From Clostridiales bacterium (GTDB lineage Bacteria; Bacillota; Clostridia; Oscillospirales; Oscillospiraceae), in contig SFIY01000002.1 in NCBI GenBank assembly GCA_004555205.1, forward strand, positions 62,001-126,000: a DNA stretch of 64,000 nt, in the 5' to 3' direction. Made by a program: the position numbers and the translations under genes. Positions 1-7,945 of this stretch are shown here, piece after piece. A model generated the notes under the pieces. It was not told where the DNA came from. It searched no databases and was given only the letters and a program-made list of their open reading frames with translations. Position 1 is the first letter of the stretch; each line of letters begins with the position of its first letter.

Positions 1-167
1 CAGACCTTCATGCACATGCCGCAGTTGACGCATTTCGTGCTGTCATAGGCGATACGGCCGCGATAGTGGGCGGCGGCTTCCTTCTTGACCACGGGATACA
101 TATCGCAGGACGTTTTCTTGGTCAGGTTGCCCAGAGCATACTTCAGATAAGGGAAAGAAAAGCTCAT
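1..167 (-). CDS. mbhN: 4Fe-4S ferredoxin subunit of Mbh-type hydrogenase (NuoI-like), partial
   Basis: Only the first 55 codons are inside the window; the gene runs off the left edge. The reading frame starts at the ATG at 167-165, which overlaps the stop of the small-subunit gene (ATGA), so the two are translationally coupled. A typical ferredoxin start CVNCGMCMKV appears at about residues 46-55, the first half of a 4Fe-4S binding motif. In Mbh and Ech hydrogenases and complex I this subunit carries two 4Fe-4S clusters that pass electrons from reduced ferredoxin towards the NuoB-like subunit. It is the last gene of the operon visible here. Family assignment is firm from motif and position; the second cluster motif cannot be seen. 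Confidence 0.8.
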   Translation of the reverse strand, partial: MSFSFPYLKYALGNLTKKTSCDMYPVVKKEAAAHYRGRIAYDSTKCVNCGMCMKV

Positions 168-610
168 TTTGCCATGTCCCTCCTCTTCTGCTTCAGGATC
201 TCCGCCGCCTGCACGATCCCCGCCAGCACAGCCTCCGGCTTCGGCGTGCAGCCGGCGATCGTCACATCCACATGGCAGTATTTGTCCAGCGGGCCTTCCA
301 CGGCGTAGCTGTTTTTAAACACATTGCAGCTATTGGGACACGAGCCCATGGCCACGATCACACGCGGCTCCGGCACCTGCTCCAGCGTGCGGATCAGGCG
401 TTCCTTGGACTGCGCGGTAACGGGGCCGGTGACCACCACGATGTCGGCATGGCGGGGCGTACCTGCCAGCTTCACACCGAAACGCTCGGCGTCAAAGCGG
501 GGCGTCACGGCGGCAACCAGCTCGATGTCGCAGCCGTTGCAGGAGCCGGTATTGATATGATAGACCCAAGGGGATTTGGCTGCGCTTTCCGCAATCAGCT
601 TCTTAAACAT
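164..610 (-). CDS. mbhJ: Hydrogenase small subunit, NuoB-like (MbhJ/EchC)
   Basis: This 148-residue protein is the electron-transferring small subunit of a group 4 [NiFe]-hydrogenase, homologous to complex I NuoB. The proximal 4Fe-4S ligands are visible: C24 and C27 in TGSCNGCDIE, C91 in MGSCPNSC and C121 in AGCTPKPE. It is short, as expected for membrane-bound Ech/Mbh enzymes, and lacks the long N-terminal signal of uptake hydrogenases. It lies between the NuoH-like and NuoI-like genes, the usual Mbh order. It would hand electrons from the ferredoxin-like subunit to the NiFe site of the large subunit at 6440-7522. Confidence 0.92.
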   Translation of the reverse strand: MFKKLIAESAAKSPWVYHINTGSCNGCDIELVAAVTPRFDAERFGVKLAGTPRHADIVVVTGPVTAQSKERLIRTLEQVPEPRVIVAMGSCPNSCNVFKNSYAVEGPLDKYCHVDVTIAGCTPKPEAVLAGIVQAAEILKQKRRDMAK

Positions 611-623
611 ATCTCAACCCTCC

Positions 624-1562
624 TTACAGACCGAACCAGGCCAGGATCAGGCTCACCAGAGCCAGACCTGTCACCACGGTCCAGTAGAACTTAAACACCT
701 GCTCCACGCGAAGTCTGGCGCAGATACCGTGCAGCAGCGTGACGCAGACGATCATCACCACCGCGCACAGGGCAAATACGATCAGCACATCCACCGGCGC
801 AATACCGCTGGTGATGCCGCCCAAAAACAGGGCGCAGAAGAGCGCCGTCAGCACGAACAGCTTCATGGCGTGGTTCAGCTTGAACACGCCCAGCGGTGCG
901 CCGCTGTACTCCGCCAGCGGGCCTTCGCAGATCTCGGTTTCGGCCTCTGCCACATCGAAGGGATGGCAGCCGGCCTCGGCCGGAATCACCAGCAGCATAG
1001 CCAGCGCCGCAGGGATCATGCTCCAGTGGAACAGGAGGCAGCCGTTGGCGGCCTGATAGGCGGCAATGTCCTGCAGGCTCAGGGAGCCCACCTGTCGGGC
1101 AACGCTCAGCAGCACCAGCACCAGCGGCAGCTCATAGCTCATCATGGCCACCATCTCGCGGGAGATACCCACACCGGCGAAGGGCGAGCCGGAAGCGCTG
1201 CCGCCCACGATCAGGCACACCGCCGGAATGGTCAGCAGGTACAGCACCACCAGCAGGTCAGCCGTGCCGGAGAAGGCGGAGAATCCGCAGATGGGGATGA
1301 ACAGCATGGTCACCGCCAGACTCACCATGCCCACCACCGGCGCCCACAGGTACACGGTGCGGTTGGCGTGGTGCGGAATGATGGTCTCCTTGCCCATCAG
1401 CTTGAAGAAATCATAGAACGGCTGCACGATGGGAGGGCCTACACGGCGCTGCATACGGGAGAGCACCTTACGGTCGATACCGCTGAGCAGCAGGCCGCCC
1501 ACAGCCACGAACAGCAGGCCGGGGAAGAACAAAATGCGCAGAATGGCAAACAGAATTTCCAT
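624..1562 (-). CDS. mbhM: Membrane anchor subunit, NuoH-like (MbhM/EchB)
   Basis: A 312-residue polytopic protein of the NuoH/EchB/HyfC family, the membrane subunit that anchors the hydrogenase module and couples redox chemistry to ion translocation. Family signatures are present: DRKVLSRMQRRVGPP near residues 30-44, and the acidic stretch FDVAEAETEICEGPLAEYSG around 202-221, which in NuoH forms the glutamate-rich loop facing the quinone/NiFe site. About eight hydrophobic segments can be drawn. The gene is 14 nt downstream of the MrpD-like pump gene and 13 nt upstream of the small subunit, so it is part of the same transcript. Confidence 0.92.
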   Translation of the reverse strand: MEILFAILRILFFPGLLFVAVGGLLLSGIDRKVLSRMQRRVGPPIVQPFYDFFKLMGKETIIPHHANRTVYLWAPVVGMVSLAVTMLFIPICGFSAFSGTADLLVVLYLLTIPAVCLIVGGSASGSPFAGVGISREMVAMMSYELPLVLVLLSVARQVGSLSLQDIAAYQAANGCLLFHWSMIPAALAMLLVIPAEAGCHPFDVAEAETEICEGPLAEYSGAPLGVFKLNHAMKLFVLTALFCALFLGGITSGIAPVDVLIVFALCAVVMIVCVTLLHGICARLRVEQVFKFYWTVVTGLALVSLILAWFGL

Positions 1563-1576
1563 AGTCCCTCACCTCC

Positions 1577-3496
1577 TCAATGCACGAAAATAAACAGATA
1601 CACGATGAATACGGCCGTGGCCGCCACCGCCCACAGGGCGTAGTCGTTGACGATGCCGGAATGGGCGCGCTGCATAAAGCGGAAGTAGCCCTTCCAGTTC
1701 TGCTTGAAGCCCCAGAACAGGTCGCCGCCTGCCACATGGCTGGGCAGCGCCTTTTCGCCGCCGAAGAAGGCATCGTACTTCGCCTGCGGCTCCTCGCCCT
1801 CTGTCAGCACCTGACCGCGGCTGCGCTTGCCGGTAACGATCACGATACCCACGGCGAAGAACACCACCACAAACAGCGCCAGCCACATCAGGGGATTCCA
1901 GAAGCTCAGCGTGGCGCCCTGGATTTCCAGATTCCGGATACCGGCCGCAGCGGCATAGCCGTCGCCCATCATCTTGTCGATGTAGTTGCTCACATTGATG
2001 GCCGCAGCGACGGCGGGATTGAGCAGCCAGTCGATGACCTTGTTGTAGAACACACCGGAGAGCAGGCAGATACCCGCCATGATCCACATGGGGATGCGCA
2101 TGCTCAGCGGTACCTCCTTCACCTCCGCACACTCGGCCTTGAGCTGGCCGAAGAACACGGACTGGGTGACCTTGATAAAGGAGGCCAGCGTCATAACGGA
2201 TACGATCAGCGCCACCACGGTGACGAAGGCGTAGCCGATGTTGTTGGTGGTCACGGCCTTTTCGTAAGTGGCCTGATAGATCATCCACTTGGAGGCAAAG
2301 CCGTTAAAGGGCGGCAGACCGGAGATGGAGAAAGCGCCGATCAGGAAAATGGCGGTGGTCTTGGGCATCTTCTTGCTCAGGCCGCCCAGCTTGTCAAGAT
2401 TGGTCGTACCGGCGGCATAGAACACCGCGCCGGCGCACAGGAACAGCAGGCCCTTGAACAGGGTGTGGTTCATGGCGTGGAACAGGCCGCCGCTCAGGCC
2501 CAAGGCGGTGCCAAGACCGATGGCGGTGATGACGTAGCCGATCTGCGAAATGGAGTGGAACGCCAGAAGGCGCTTGAAGTCATGCTGTGCCAGCGCCATG
2601 GTCACGCCCACGAACATGGTCACGCAGCCAAGCAGCACCAGCAGGCACTGCACGGCGGAAATATCCATGGCCCGGAAGATCACATAGGTCAGACGGATCA
2701 TGGCATAGACACCGGCCTTGTTGACCATACCGGAGAACAGCATGGACACGGAGGAGGGCGCCGCCGTATAGGCATCGGCCGCGGTGGGATGGAAGGGCAC
2801 AATGTAGCTCTTGACGCCGAAACCGGCAAAGAGCAGGCCGAAGGCCAGCACGGTGGTGGGGGTCAGGCCCTCATTACCGGCCAGGATGGAGGAGATCTGT
2901 GCCATGTTCAGCGTATGGCACTGGGCGTAGATCAAAATCACGCCCGCCAGCACGAAGGAAGAACCGGCAGAACCCACCACCAGATACTTGAAGGAGGCCT
3001 CCAACGCACCGGCCGTCCAGTTGCGGAACGCGGTCAGCGCCACGGCGGCAAAGGTCATGATCTCGATCATGACGAACATATTGAACAAATCGCCCGTGAG
3101 CACCAGACCCAGTACGGCGCCGGAGAGCATCAGGTACAGGGTATAGTAGCGGTCCAGATAGTCGTCCCGCTCCATGTAGCGCAGGGAGTACCAGCCGGAA
3201 AACAGCGTGGTGAAGGACACCAGCAGGGCAAAGAACAGGTTCAGCGCATCGATCTCGTAGCCGATACCGATGGCGTAGCCCTCCACCGGCTGCCAGTTGC
3301 CCATCCAGTAGGAGATGATCTCGCCGTCGAACATGACGGGCTTAATGAGGTAGAAAATCAGGCCGAAGGAGATGACCGCAGCGGTCATGGCAATGATCCG
3401 GCGCAGATTCTTGCGGCGCGTACCGAAGATGACCACCAGAAAGGCCGCCAAAAACAGGAGCATGACCGCGATGATGGGAAAATGTATGTAACTCAT
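1577..3496 (-). CDS. mbhH: Proton-conducting antiporter-like pump subunit (MrpD/NuoL family, MbhH)
   Basis: A 639-residue, very hydrophobic protein with the proton-conducting membrane transporter domain shared by MrpA/MrpD and NuoL/M/N. Recognisable family segments include the MFVMIEIMTFAAVAL stretch with the buried glutamate near residue 145, FHPTAADAYTAAPSSVS around 236-252, LLAFHSISQIGYV around 320-332 and a FHAMNHTLFKGLLFL stretch near 350. The protein is longer than a minimal MrpD (about 500 residues): the C-terminal 130 residues add further membrane helices and a soluble stretch. In Mbh complexes this subunit forms the main ion channel linking H2 evolution to an ion gradient. It starts 4 nt inside the MrpC-like gene. 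Confidence 0.9.
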   Translation of the reverse strand: MSYIHFPIIAVMLLFLAAFLVVIFGTRRKNLRRIIAMTAAVISFGLIFYLIKPVMFDGEIISYWMGNWQPVEGYAIGIGYEIDALNLFFALLVSFTTLFSGWYSLRYMERDDYLDRYYTLYLMLSGAVLGLVLTGDLFNMFVMIEIMTFAAVALTAFRNWTAGALEASFKYLVVGSAGSSFVLAGVILIYAQCHTLNMAQISSILAGNEGLTPTTVLAFGLLFAGFGVKSYIVPFHPTAADAYTAAPSSVSMLFSGMVNKAGVYAMIRLTYVIFRAMDISAVQCLLVLLGCVTMFVGVTMALAQHDFKRLLAFHSISQIGYVITAIGLGTALGLSGGLFHAMNHTLFKGLLFLCAGAVFYAAGTTNLDKLGGLSKKMPKTTAIFLIGAFSISGLPPFNGFASKWMIYQATYEKAVTTNNIGYAFVTVVALIVSVMTLASFIKVTQSVFFGQLKAECAEVKEVPLSMRIPMWIMAGICLLSGVFYNKVIDWLLNPAVAAAINVSNYIDKMMGDGYAAAAGIRNLEIQGATLSFWNPLMWLALFVVVFFAVGIVIVTGKRSRGQVLTEGEEPQAKYDAFFGGEKALPSHVAGGDLFWGFKQNWKGYFRFMQRAHSGIVNDYALWAVAATAVFIVYLFIFVH

Positions 3497-3843
3497 CCGT
3501 TCAGCCTCCTGACTTCGGTAGAATCGATGGTATGATACTTGTTGTAGATCTTGATGACCAGCGACAGCGCCATGGCATCCACGCAGGCGCCGATTACGAT
3601 GCTGGTCAGCGTCAGTGCCTGAGGCACGGGGTCAACGAAGAAGTTGCCCTGCAGCAGCTCGTTTGCCACGAACAGAGGGGCCGTACCGCCGGGACGGTAG
3701 CCCACGGACACGATCAGCAGATTCACGCCGTAGTCCACGATGCCCATGCCCAGCACGATCTTAATCATATTGCGCTGATTGGCCACCGCGTACAGACCCA
3801 GCACGATCAGGAAGACGGCCACGATATAGTTGCCGATAATCAT
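3493..3843 (-). CDS. mbhG: MrpC/NuoK-like antiporter subunit (MbhG)
   Basis: A 116-residue protein with three predicted membrane helices, of the MnhC/MrpC family that is homologous to NuoK. The VLGMGIVDYGVNLLIVSVG stretch with an inward acidic residue and the PVPQALTLTSIVIGACVDA stretch are typical of this family. It overlaps both neighbours by 4 nt, so synthesis is probably coupled. In Mbh and Mrp complexes this subunit pairs with the MrpD-like pump in the sodium/proton antiporter module. Confidence 0.9.
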   Translation of the reverse strand: MIIGNYIVAVFLIVLGLYAVANQRNMIKIVLGMGIVDYGVNLLIVSVGYRPGGTAPLFVANELLQGNFFVDPVPQALTLTSIVIGACVDAMALSLVIKIYNKYHTIDSTEVRRLNG

Positions 3844-4325
3844 AGTGCCTCGTCCTCCTTTTTCTCGTCTTCTTCTCTCTCGGGAGCCAGCAGTCCCAGC
3901 AGCAGCAACAGCAGGAAGCCCACGCCGGTCAGCACCTTGTAGCCGACGGCATAGCTCATAAAGGTGATGGTACCGCCGGAGATAAGGTCGCCCACATCAC
4001 CGAGCTTGTAAAACACGTTCTGGCAGAAGCGGGCGCCGAACACCAGGCCGCAGACACCCAGCAGAATATACAGCGTCGCGCCGATGGCCTCGTTGATTCG
4101 GATAACCTCCATGTTGATGGCGCCCACAGCCGCCTTGTAGCCGTGGCCCAGATAGACCAGCAGGCAGCCGGAGGCCACGATGACGCCGCCCTGGAAGCCG
4201 CCGCCGGAGGAGGAGGTACCGAACAGGATCACGAACAGGCCCAGGGTCACCGCAAAGGGCAGAAACCGGTCTGCGCCGGAGCTGACGATGACCTCCTTGA
4301 CTTTGATATTCTTAGACAAGCTCAT
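3840..4325 (-). CDS. mbhF: MrpB-like (MnhB) antiporter subunit (MbhF)
   Basis: I chose the start at 4325 (MSLSKNIKVKEVIVSS), giving 161 residues; an upstream in-frame start would add about 40 residues of arginine/proline-rich sequence unlike any MnhB protein. The MnhB domain is clear: ADRFLPFAVTLGLFVILFG followed by the glycine-rich SSSGGGFQGGVIVASG. About four membrane helices precede an acidic, charged C-terminus. The start overlaps the preceding gene by 14 nt. It belongs to the Mrp-derived ion-translocating module of the hydrogenase. Confidence 0.88.
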   Translation of the reverse strand: MSLSKNIKVKEVIVSSGADRFLPFAVTLGLFVILFGTSSSGGGFQGGVIVASGCLLVYLGHGYKAAVGAINMEVIRINEAIGATLYILLGVCGLVFGARFCQNVFYKLGDVGDLISGGTITFMSYAVGYKVLTGVGFLLLLLLGLLAPEREEDEKKEDEAL

Positions 4326-4674
4326 CCTCCTCCTTCTTTTCTTTATTGGTGCGCAGGATGATAAAGGAACCGGAGATGGCGGCCAGCAGGATAAACGACT
4401 CGCCGATGGTGTCAAAGCCACGGTAGTCAAACACCACGGCCGCCACATTGTTGACCGCTCTGGTCTTGTCCAGACCCAGATCCACGATGATGGACGCCAC
4501 GCCGTCCTGATCCGTCAGATCGTACTCCTCGGGATGAGCATACAGCTCGGTCACATCGGTGTTGACGCCGTCATAGGTCACGCCCAGATCGGTGTAGAGG
4601 TACAGCACGGCATATACGCCGGCAAGGAAGATGATGGCCAAAGACACCAGGCCCACCCAGCGTTTTGCTTTCAT
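4312..4674 (-). CDS. mbhE: Hydrogenase subunit MbhE-like (MrpA C-terminal homologue)
   Basis: A 120-residue membrane protein matching the MbhE family, which corresponds to a C-terminal piece of MrpA. One helix lies at residues 8-27 and another near 90-108. Between them is a polar segment ending in NNVAAVVFDYRGFDTIGE, the FDYRGFDT(I/L)GE block being diagnostic. The C-terminus is charged. It overlaps the upstream MbhD-like gene by 4 nt. In Mbh complexes it helps join the antiporter-like module to the hydrogenase module. Confidence 0.87.
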   Translation of the reverse strand: MKAKRWVGLVSLAIIFLAGVYAVLYLYTDLGVTYDGVNTDVTELYAHPEEYDLTDQDGVASIIVDLGLDKTRAVNNVAAVVFDYRGFDTIGESFILLAAISGSFIILRTNKEKKEEDELV

Positions 4675-4931
4675 TTTTCCTCATCCCCCTTTTTGGTGGT
4701 CTTTTTCACGGCTACCACAAACAGGACCGTGGACAGCACCGCGCCCACGGAGGCCTCGGCGATCGCCACATCCGGCGCCTGCAGCAGCAAAAACTCCAGC
4801 GACACAAACGCGCCGGTAGCACCCAGCGCAATGCTGGCGGACAGGGGCTTTTCCAGCGTCACCGCCAAAATGGCACTGACCACGATGCCCAAAAGGCACA
4901 GGCTGTTGAGGATGGTATATAAAGTCGTCAT
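4671..4931 (-). CDS. mbhD: Hydrogenase subunit MbhD-like (DUF4040/MrpA fragment)
   Basis: An 86-residue, three-helix membrane protein of the MbhD (DUF4040) family. The segment FLLLQAPDVAIAEASVGA, with its buried acidic residues, is the conserved core also found in the C-terminal part of MrpA, where it sits in the proposed ion path. It overlaps both neighbours by 4 nt. With the MbhE-like gene it replaces the C-terminal end of a full MrpA, as in Pyrococcus-type Mbh operons. Confidence 0.9.
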   Translation of the reverse strand: MTTLYTILNSLCLLGIVVSAILAVTLEKPLSASIALGATGAFVSLEFLLLQAPDVAIAEASVGAVLSTVLFVVAVKKTTKKGDEEK

Positions 4932-5266
4932 TCTCCCAAATCCTCCTCATAGCGGTTTACCTCCATCTCCTTTTCCGGACGCACACCGTGCTTGTAGGCG
5001 CCCTTGGCCAGCGCATGGCCGGAGATGGGATTGGTCACGATGTAGAACACGCCGATGATCGCCAGCTTGACGGTCATCTCGTAGTTATGCAGCACAAACA
5101 CGGTGTAGAGGATCGCGCCGACGATGACGCCCAGTACACCCAGTGTGGTGATGTTGGTGGCCGACTGCATACGGCTGAAGGTGTCCGGCATACGCAGCAT
5201 ACCCACCACGCCTGCCAGCGCAAAGAACAGGCTGATAACGATCAGCGCATCGATCACATATCTCAT
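4928..5266 (-). CDS. mbhC: MrpG-like (MnhG) antiporter subunit (MbhC)
   Basis: A 112-residue protein with three helices and the MnhG signature FALAGVVGMLRMPDTFSRMQ followed by SATNITTLGVLGV. The C-terminal tail is charged. MnhG subunits are small components of Mrp sodium/proton antiporters. The position between the MrpF-like and MbhD-like genes repeats the E-F-G order of Mrp operons. It overlaps both neighbours by 4 nt. Confidence 0.92.
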   Translation of the reverse strand: MRYVIDALIVISLFFALAGVVGMLRMPDTFSRMQSATNITTLGVLGVIVGAILYTVFVLHNYEMTVKLAIIGVFYIVTNPISGHALAKGAYKHGVRPEKEMEVNRYEEDLGE

Positions 5267-5517
5267 AGCTTGCCCTCCAGATACTTGGCGATGAAGGTGC
5301 TGCCGATAAAGCCCAGCACCGCCGTCACCAGCGCAATGTCCAAAAAGATGCCGCGGTGGGAATACAGCGCGAACAGAATCAGCGCCATATCCGTCAGCAT
5401 ATCCACGCAGTCCGCCGCAATGGCGCGGTCAGCCACGCTGGGGCCTCTCCACAGCCGATAGCACAGCGTCAGCGCCAGTGCCAGAAAGCAGATGGCGAAA
5501 AACAGCAATTCACTCAT
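5263..5517 (-). CDS. mbhB: MrpF-like (MnhF) antiporter subunit (MbhB)
   Basis: An 84-residue, three-helix protein of the MrpF family: RLWRGPSVADRAIAADCVD is the family hallmark loop. The start at 5517 (MSELLFFA) was chosen because it overlaps the stop codon of the MrpE-like gene as ATGA, the same coupling used along the rest of the operon; a start seven codons earlier at 5538 is possible. In Mrp and Mbh systems this is a small structural subunit of the cation/proton antiporter module. Confidence 0.9.
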   Translation of the reverse strand: MSELLFFAICFLALALTLCYRLWRGPSVADRAIAADCVDMLTDMALILFALYSHRGIFLDIALVTAVLGFIGSTFIAKYLEGKL

Positions 5518-6083
5518 TTCCAGACCCTCCTCAGCCATTTTTGCATCCTGCCGCAGATGGCCTGCGTGCCTTCCTCGCCGTCCGCGGTCACGTCGATCCA
5601 GTGGACATAGAAGTAGTTCCGGCCGTCCTGCTCCGTCACCTCCATGGTGATGGTGCCGGGCGTCAGGGTAATGGAGTTGGCCAGCGCCATCAAGCCGTAA
5701 TCGCTCTCCAGCTCCACGGGGATCTTCACGATGCCGGGGTTGATGGGCAGCTTGGGGGAAAAGGCGCGCCTGGCCATATCCCAGTTGGCCTTAATCAGCT
5801 CCCAGGGGAAGACACAGATGCAGTAGAACAGACCTGCGGCCAACCGCTTGGGATGCCAGATATAAAAGGGGTTACTGTGAATAAAGAACTTTGCGCTGAA
5901 CAGCGCCACGCCGGTGCTGACCAAAACGCCTGCCACCAGCACTTGCCAGCTCGGCTCGCCCTCCAGCAGCATCACCAGTTGTCCGGTGATCAGCAGCCAG
6001 AAGAGAAAGCAGGCGATGGCAGTTGAGATAACCGCCGGGAATCTTGCTTTTTTCAACTCAATTCTCTCCTTATCTATCTTCAT
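5514..6083 (-). CDS. mbhA: MrpE-like (MnhE) antiporter subunit (MbhA)
   Basis: From the start at 6083 (MKIDKERIELKK), preceded by AGGAAA, the protein has 189 residues. Two N-terminal helices (about 20-60) and a third near 80-95 are followed by a soluble C-terminal domain containing ALANSITLTPGTITMEV, the MnhE signature, and a FYVHWIDV strand. It is the first of the seven small Mrp-type membrane genes and lies 13 nt after hypA. A longer reading frame upstream overlaps hypA and has no family similarity, so it was rejected. Confidence 0.9.
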   Translation of the reverse strand: MKIDKERIELKKARFPAVISTAIACFLFWLLITGQLVMLLEGEPSWQVLVAGVLVSTGVALFSAKFFIHSNPFYIWHPKRLAAGLFYCICVFPWELIKANWDMARRAFSPKLPINPGIVKIPVELESDYGLMALANSITLTPGTITMEVTEQDGRNYFYVHWIDVTADGEEGTQAICGRMQKWLRRVWK

Positions 6084-6096
6084 TTTTGTTTCCTGT

Positions 6097-6438
6097 CTAT
6101 TCCGCCTCAATGCGGTCCACATAGCACTCGCGGCCATGGACCATACGAATCTCGCTGCTGCCGCAGCGGGGACAGCAGGCGGCGGTACGGTCGATTTGGC
6201 TCTCTCCGCCGCAGCTTTGACACCGTACCACAACGGGGATCTCCTCCACCTGCAGCTTTGCGCCCTCCGCCGGGGTGCCCTTGCTCATCAGGGCAAAGCA
6301 CTCGTCCAGATAGGACGGCACCACACCGGAATACGCGCCGGTTTTCACATACACCGACACAATGCGCTCGGCATGGCCGTTTTCGGCGGCCCTCAGCGCC
6401 ACCCGGAGGATCCCCTGCGCCAATGACAGCTCGTGCAT
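6097..6438 (-). CDS. hypA: Hydrogenase nickel incorporation protein HypA
   Basis: HypA delivers nickel to the hydrogenase large-subunit precursor, normally with the GTPase HypB. The 113-residue protein starts MHELSLAQGI, with the nickel-binding His2 and Glu3, and carries a zinc site made of two CxxC pairs, CQSCGG near 73-78 and CPRCGS near 89-94. It is placed 1 nt after the NiFe large-subunit gene, inside the structural operon rather than with hypCDEF. No hypB is visible in the window. Confidence 0.95.
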   Translation of the reverse strand: MHELSLAQGILRVALRAAENGHAERIVSVYVKTGAYSGVVPSYLDECFALMSKGTPAEGAKLQVEEIPVVVRCQSCGGESQIDRTAACCPRCGSSEIRMVHGRECYVDRIEAE

Positions 6439-6439
6439 A

Positions 6440-7522
6440 TCAGCGGTCCATGCAGCTAAAGCACGGGTCGATGGAGGCCACGATCAGACCGGCATCGGCC
6501 ACGGTGTTGCCCTTGAGCATGGCCGTCAGCGTAGGCGCATTTTTGAAGGTCGGCACATGGATGGACACGCGCTTGTTGCACTCGCCGCCGTCGGTGACCA
6601 CCTTGGTCACCAGTTGGCCGCGGGGCGCCTCGTGGCGTGTCATATATTCACCGGCAGGCACCTTGGGGAGCTTCACGCCCAGATGGATGGGGCCTTTGGG
6701 CAGGTTGGCCAGCGCCTGGCGGATGATGGAGATGGACTCCACGCTCTCCAGCACACGCACCACTACGCGGGCAAACACGTCGCAGCTATCCCAGGTGCAT
6801 TTCTTAAACTCAAATTCATCATAGCAGGAGTAGGGTGCGTCGATACGGACATCCACCGCCACATTGGAGGCTCTGGCATGGGGGCCGATGGCGCCGATGC
6901 GGATGGCGTCCTCGGTGGTCAGCACGCCCACACCCTTGGTACGCATGGCCACGGTCTTGTCGGCCAGCAGGATGTCGCGGATCCGCAGCAGGCTGCTCTC
7001 CAGCTTCTCCAGCATCTGCAGGATGTGCTGTGCCTTCTCCTCATCAATGTCACGGCGGCTGCCGCCGATGGTGACCATGCCGTAGTTGACGCGGTTGCCG
7101 GAGATCTCCTCCAGAATATCCATCACGATTTCCCGATCGTTCCAGATGTGCATGAACAGGCTGTCATGGCCGATGATGTGGCAGGCAATGCCCAGCCACA
7201 GATAGTGGGAGTGCAGACGCTCCAGCTCCGCCATAATCACGCGGATATACTGGCCGCGCTTGGGCACATTCATGCCGGCAATGGCCTCCACCGCCTGGGC
7301 GTAGTTGAACGCATGGGAGTGGGAGCAGATACCGCACACACGCTCCACCAGGATGATGGTCTGAATGAAATTGCGCTCCGTGGCCAGCTTTTCGATGCCG
7401 CGGTGGTTATAGCCGATGGAAACCTCGGCGTCGGTGATCATCTCACCGTCGGTAATGAGCTTTGCGTGGACCGGCTCCTCCAGCGCGGGATGGTACGGGC
7501 CGATGGGGATGATATAACTCAT
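6440..7522 (-). CDS. mbhL: [NiFe]-hydrogenase large subunit, group 4 (MbhL/EchE, NuoD-like)
   Basis: This 360-residue protein carries the NiFe active site. Both pairs of metal-binding cysteines are present: RVCGICSHSH (C63, C66) and the C-terminal DPCFSCMDR (C354, C357). A Mrp-linked complex lacking hydrogenase activity would have lost these, so this is a genuine hydrogenase. The protein ends right after the arginine at which related subunits such as HycE are cleaved, so there appears to be no C-terminal extension to remove. The start overlaps the NuoC-like gene as ATGA. Expected reaction: reduced ferredoxin plus protons to H2, driving ion export. Confidence 0.95.
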   Translation of the reverse strand: MSYIIPIGPYHPALEEPVHAKLITDGEMITDAEVSIGYNHRGIEKLATERNFIQTIILVERVCGICSHSHAFNYAQAVEAIAGMNVPKRGQYIRVIMAELERLHSHYLWLGIACHIIGHDSLFMHIWNDREIVMDILEEISGNRVNYGMVTIGGSRRDIDEEKAQHILQMLEKLESSLLRIRDILLADKTVAMRTKGVGVLTTEDAIRIGAIGPHARASNVAVDVRIDAPYSCYDEFEFKKCTWDSCDVFARVVVRVLESVESISIIRQALANLPKGPIHLGVKLPKVPAGEYMTRHEAPRGQLVTKVVTDGGECNKRVSIHVPTFKNAPTLTAMLKGNTVADAGLIVASIDPCFSCMDR

Positions 7523-7908
7523 GCTTGTTTCCCTCCCTGTGCCTTATCAATGAGTTCTTTCATGGGGGTCACCAGGATCTGGCCCTGACCGTCCAGCATA
7601 CTGTCCGCCAGGAACAGACGACGGGAGGTGTCCAGTCCCTCGAAGGTAATGCCCATCAGCTCGTGCAGCTCACGCTCCGGCCATTCGGCGGCCTTGTCGT
7701 AGATCGCTGCGATGCTGGGCAGGCTCTCCGCCGTTTCCACGGTGTAGGACTCCACGTTGCTGCCCACCTCGTACTCATAGGACACGTTGAAGCCGTTGTC
7801 GGTGAGGAATCCGTGGATCATCACCAACCGGCGGCCTTCGTCACGCATCCGCTGCGCCGTGGGCACAATGTCATCTTTGGTCATGACAATTTTTTCGTAA
7901 CCCTGCAT
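7519..7908 (-). CDS. mbhK: NuoC-like hydrogenase subunit (MbhK)
   Basis: A 129-residue soluble protein of the complex I 30-kDa (NuoC) family that binds the large subunit. The signature EWPERELHELMGITFEGL lies near residues 83-100, followed by the usual arginine/leucine strand RRLFLAD. The start at 7908 (MQGYEKIVMTKDD) is six bases from a GGAGAG ribosome site; an earlier start at 7932 would lack one. It overlaps the large-subunit start by 4 nt. In Mbh complexes this subunit is separate, whereas in HycE-type enzymes it is fused to the large subunit. Confidence 0.88.
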   Translation of the reverse strand: MQGYEKIVMTKDDIVPTAQRMRDEGRRLVMIHGFLTDNGFNVSYEYEVGSNVESYTVETAESLPSIAAIYDKAAEWPERELHELMGITFEGLDTSRRLFLADSMLDGQGQILVTPMKELIDKAQGGKQA

Positions 7909-7945
7909 TCTTTTCTCTCCTTTTATCCGCATAATTGCTTATGAT

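Noticed and set aside
1580..3535. A 651-codon open frame opposite the MbhH gene
   Set aside because: Rich in His, Gln and Gly with no family pattern, antisense to a clear membrane subunit; a by-product of GC-rich codon use.
5514..6233. Longer form of the MrpE-like protein starting at 6233
   Set aside because: It would overlap most of hypA and add about 50 residues with no MnhE similarity; the ATG at 6083 has a ribosome site.
6440..7522. NuoD-like subunit of a Mrp-linked complex without hydrogenase activity (Mbx-type)
   Set aside because: Both CxxC pairs that bind the NiFe centre are intact and hyp genes are present.
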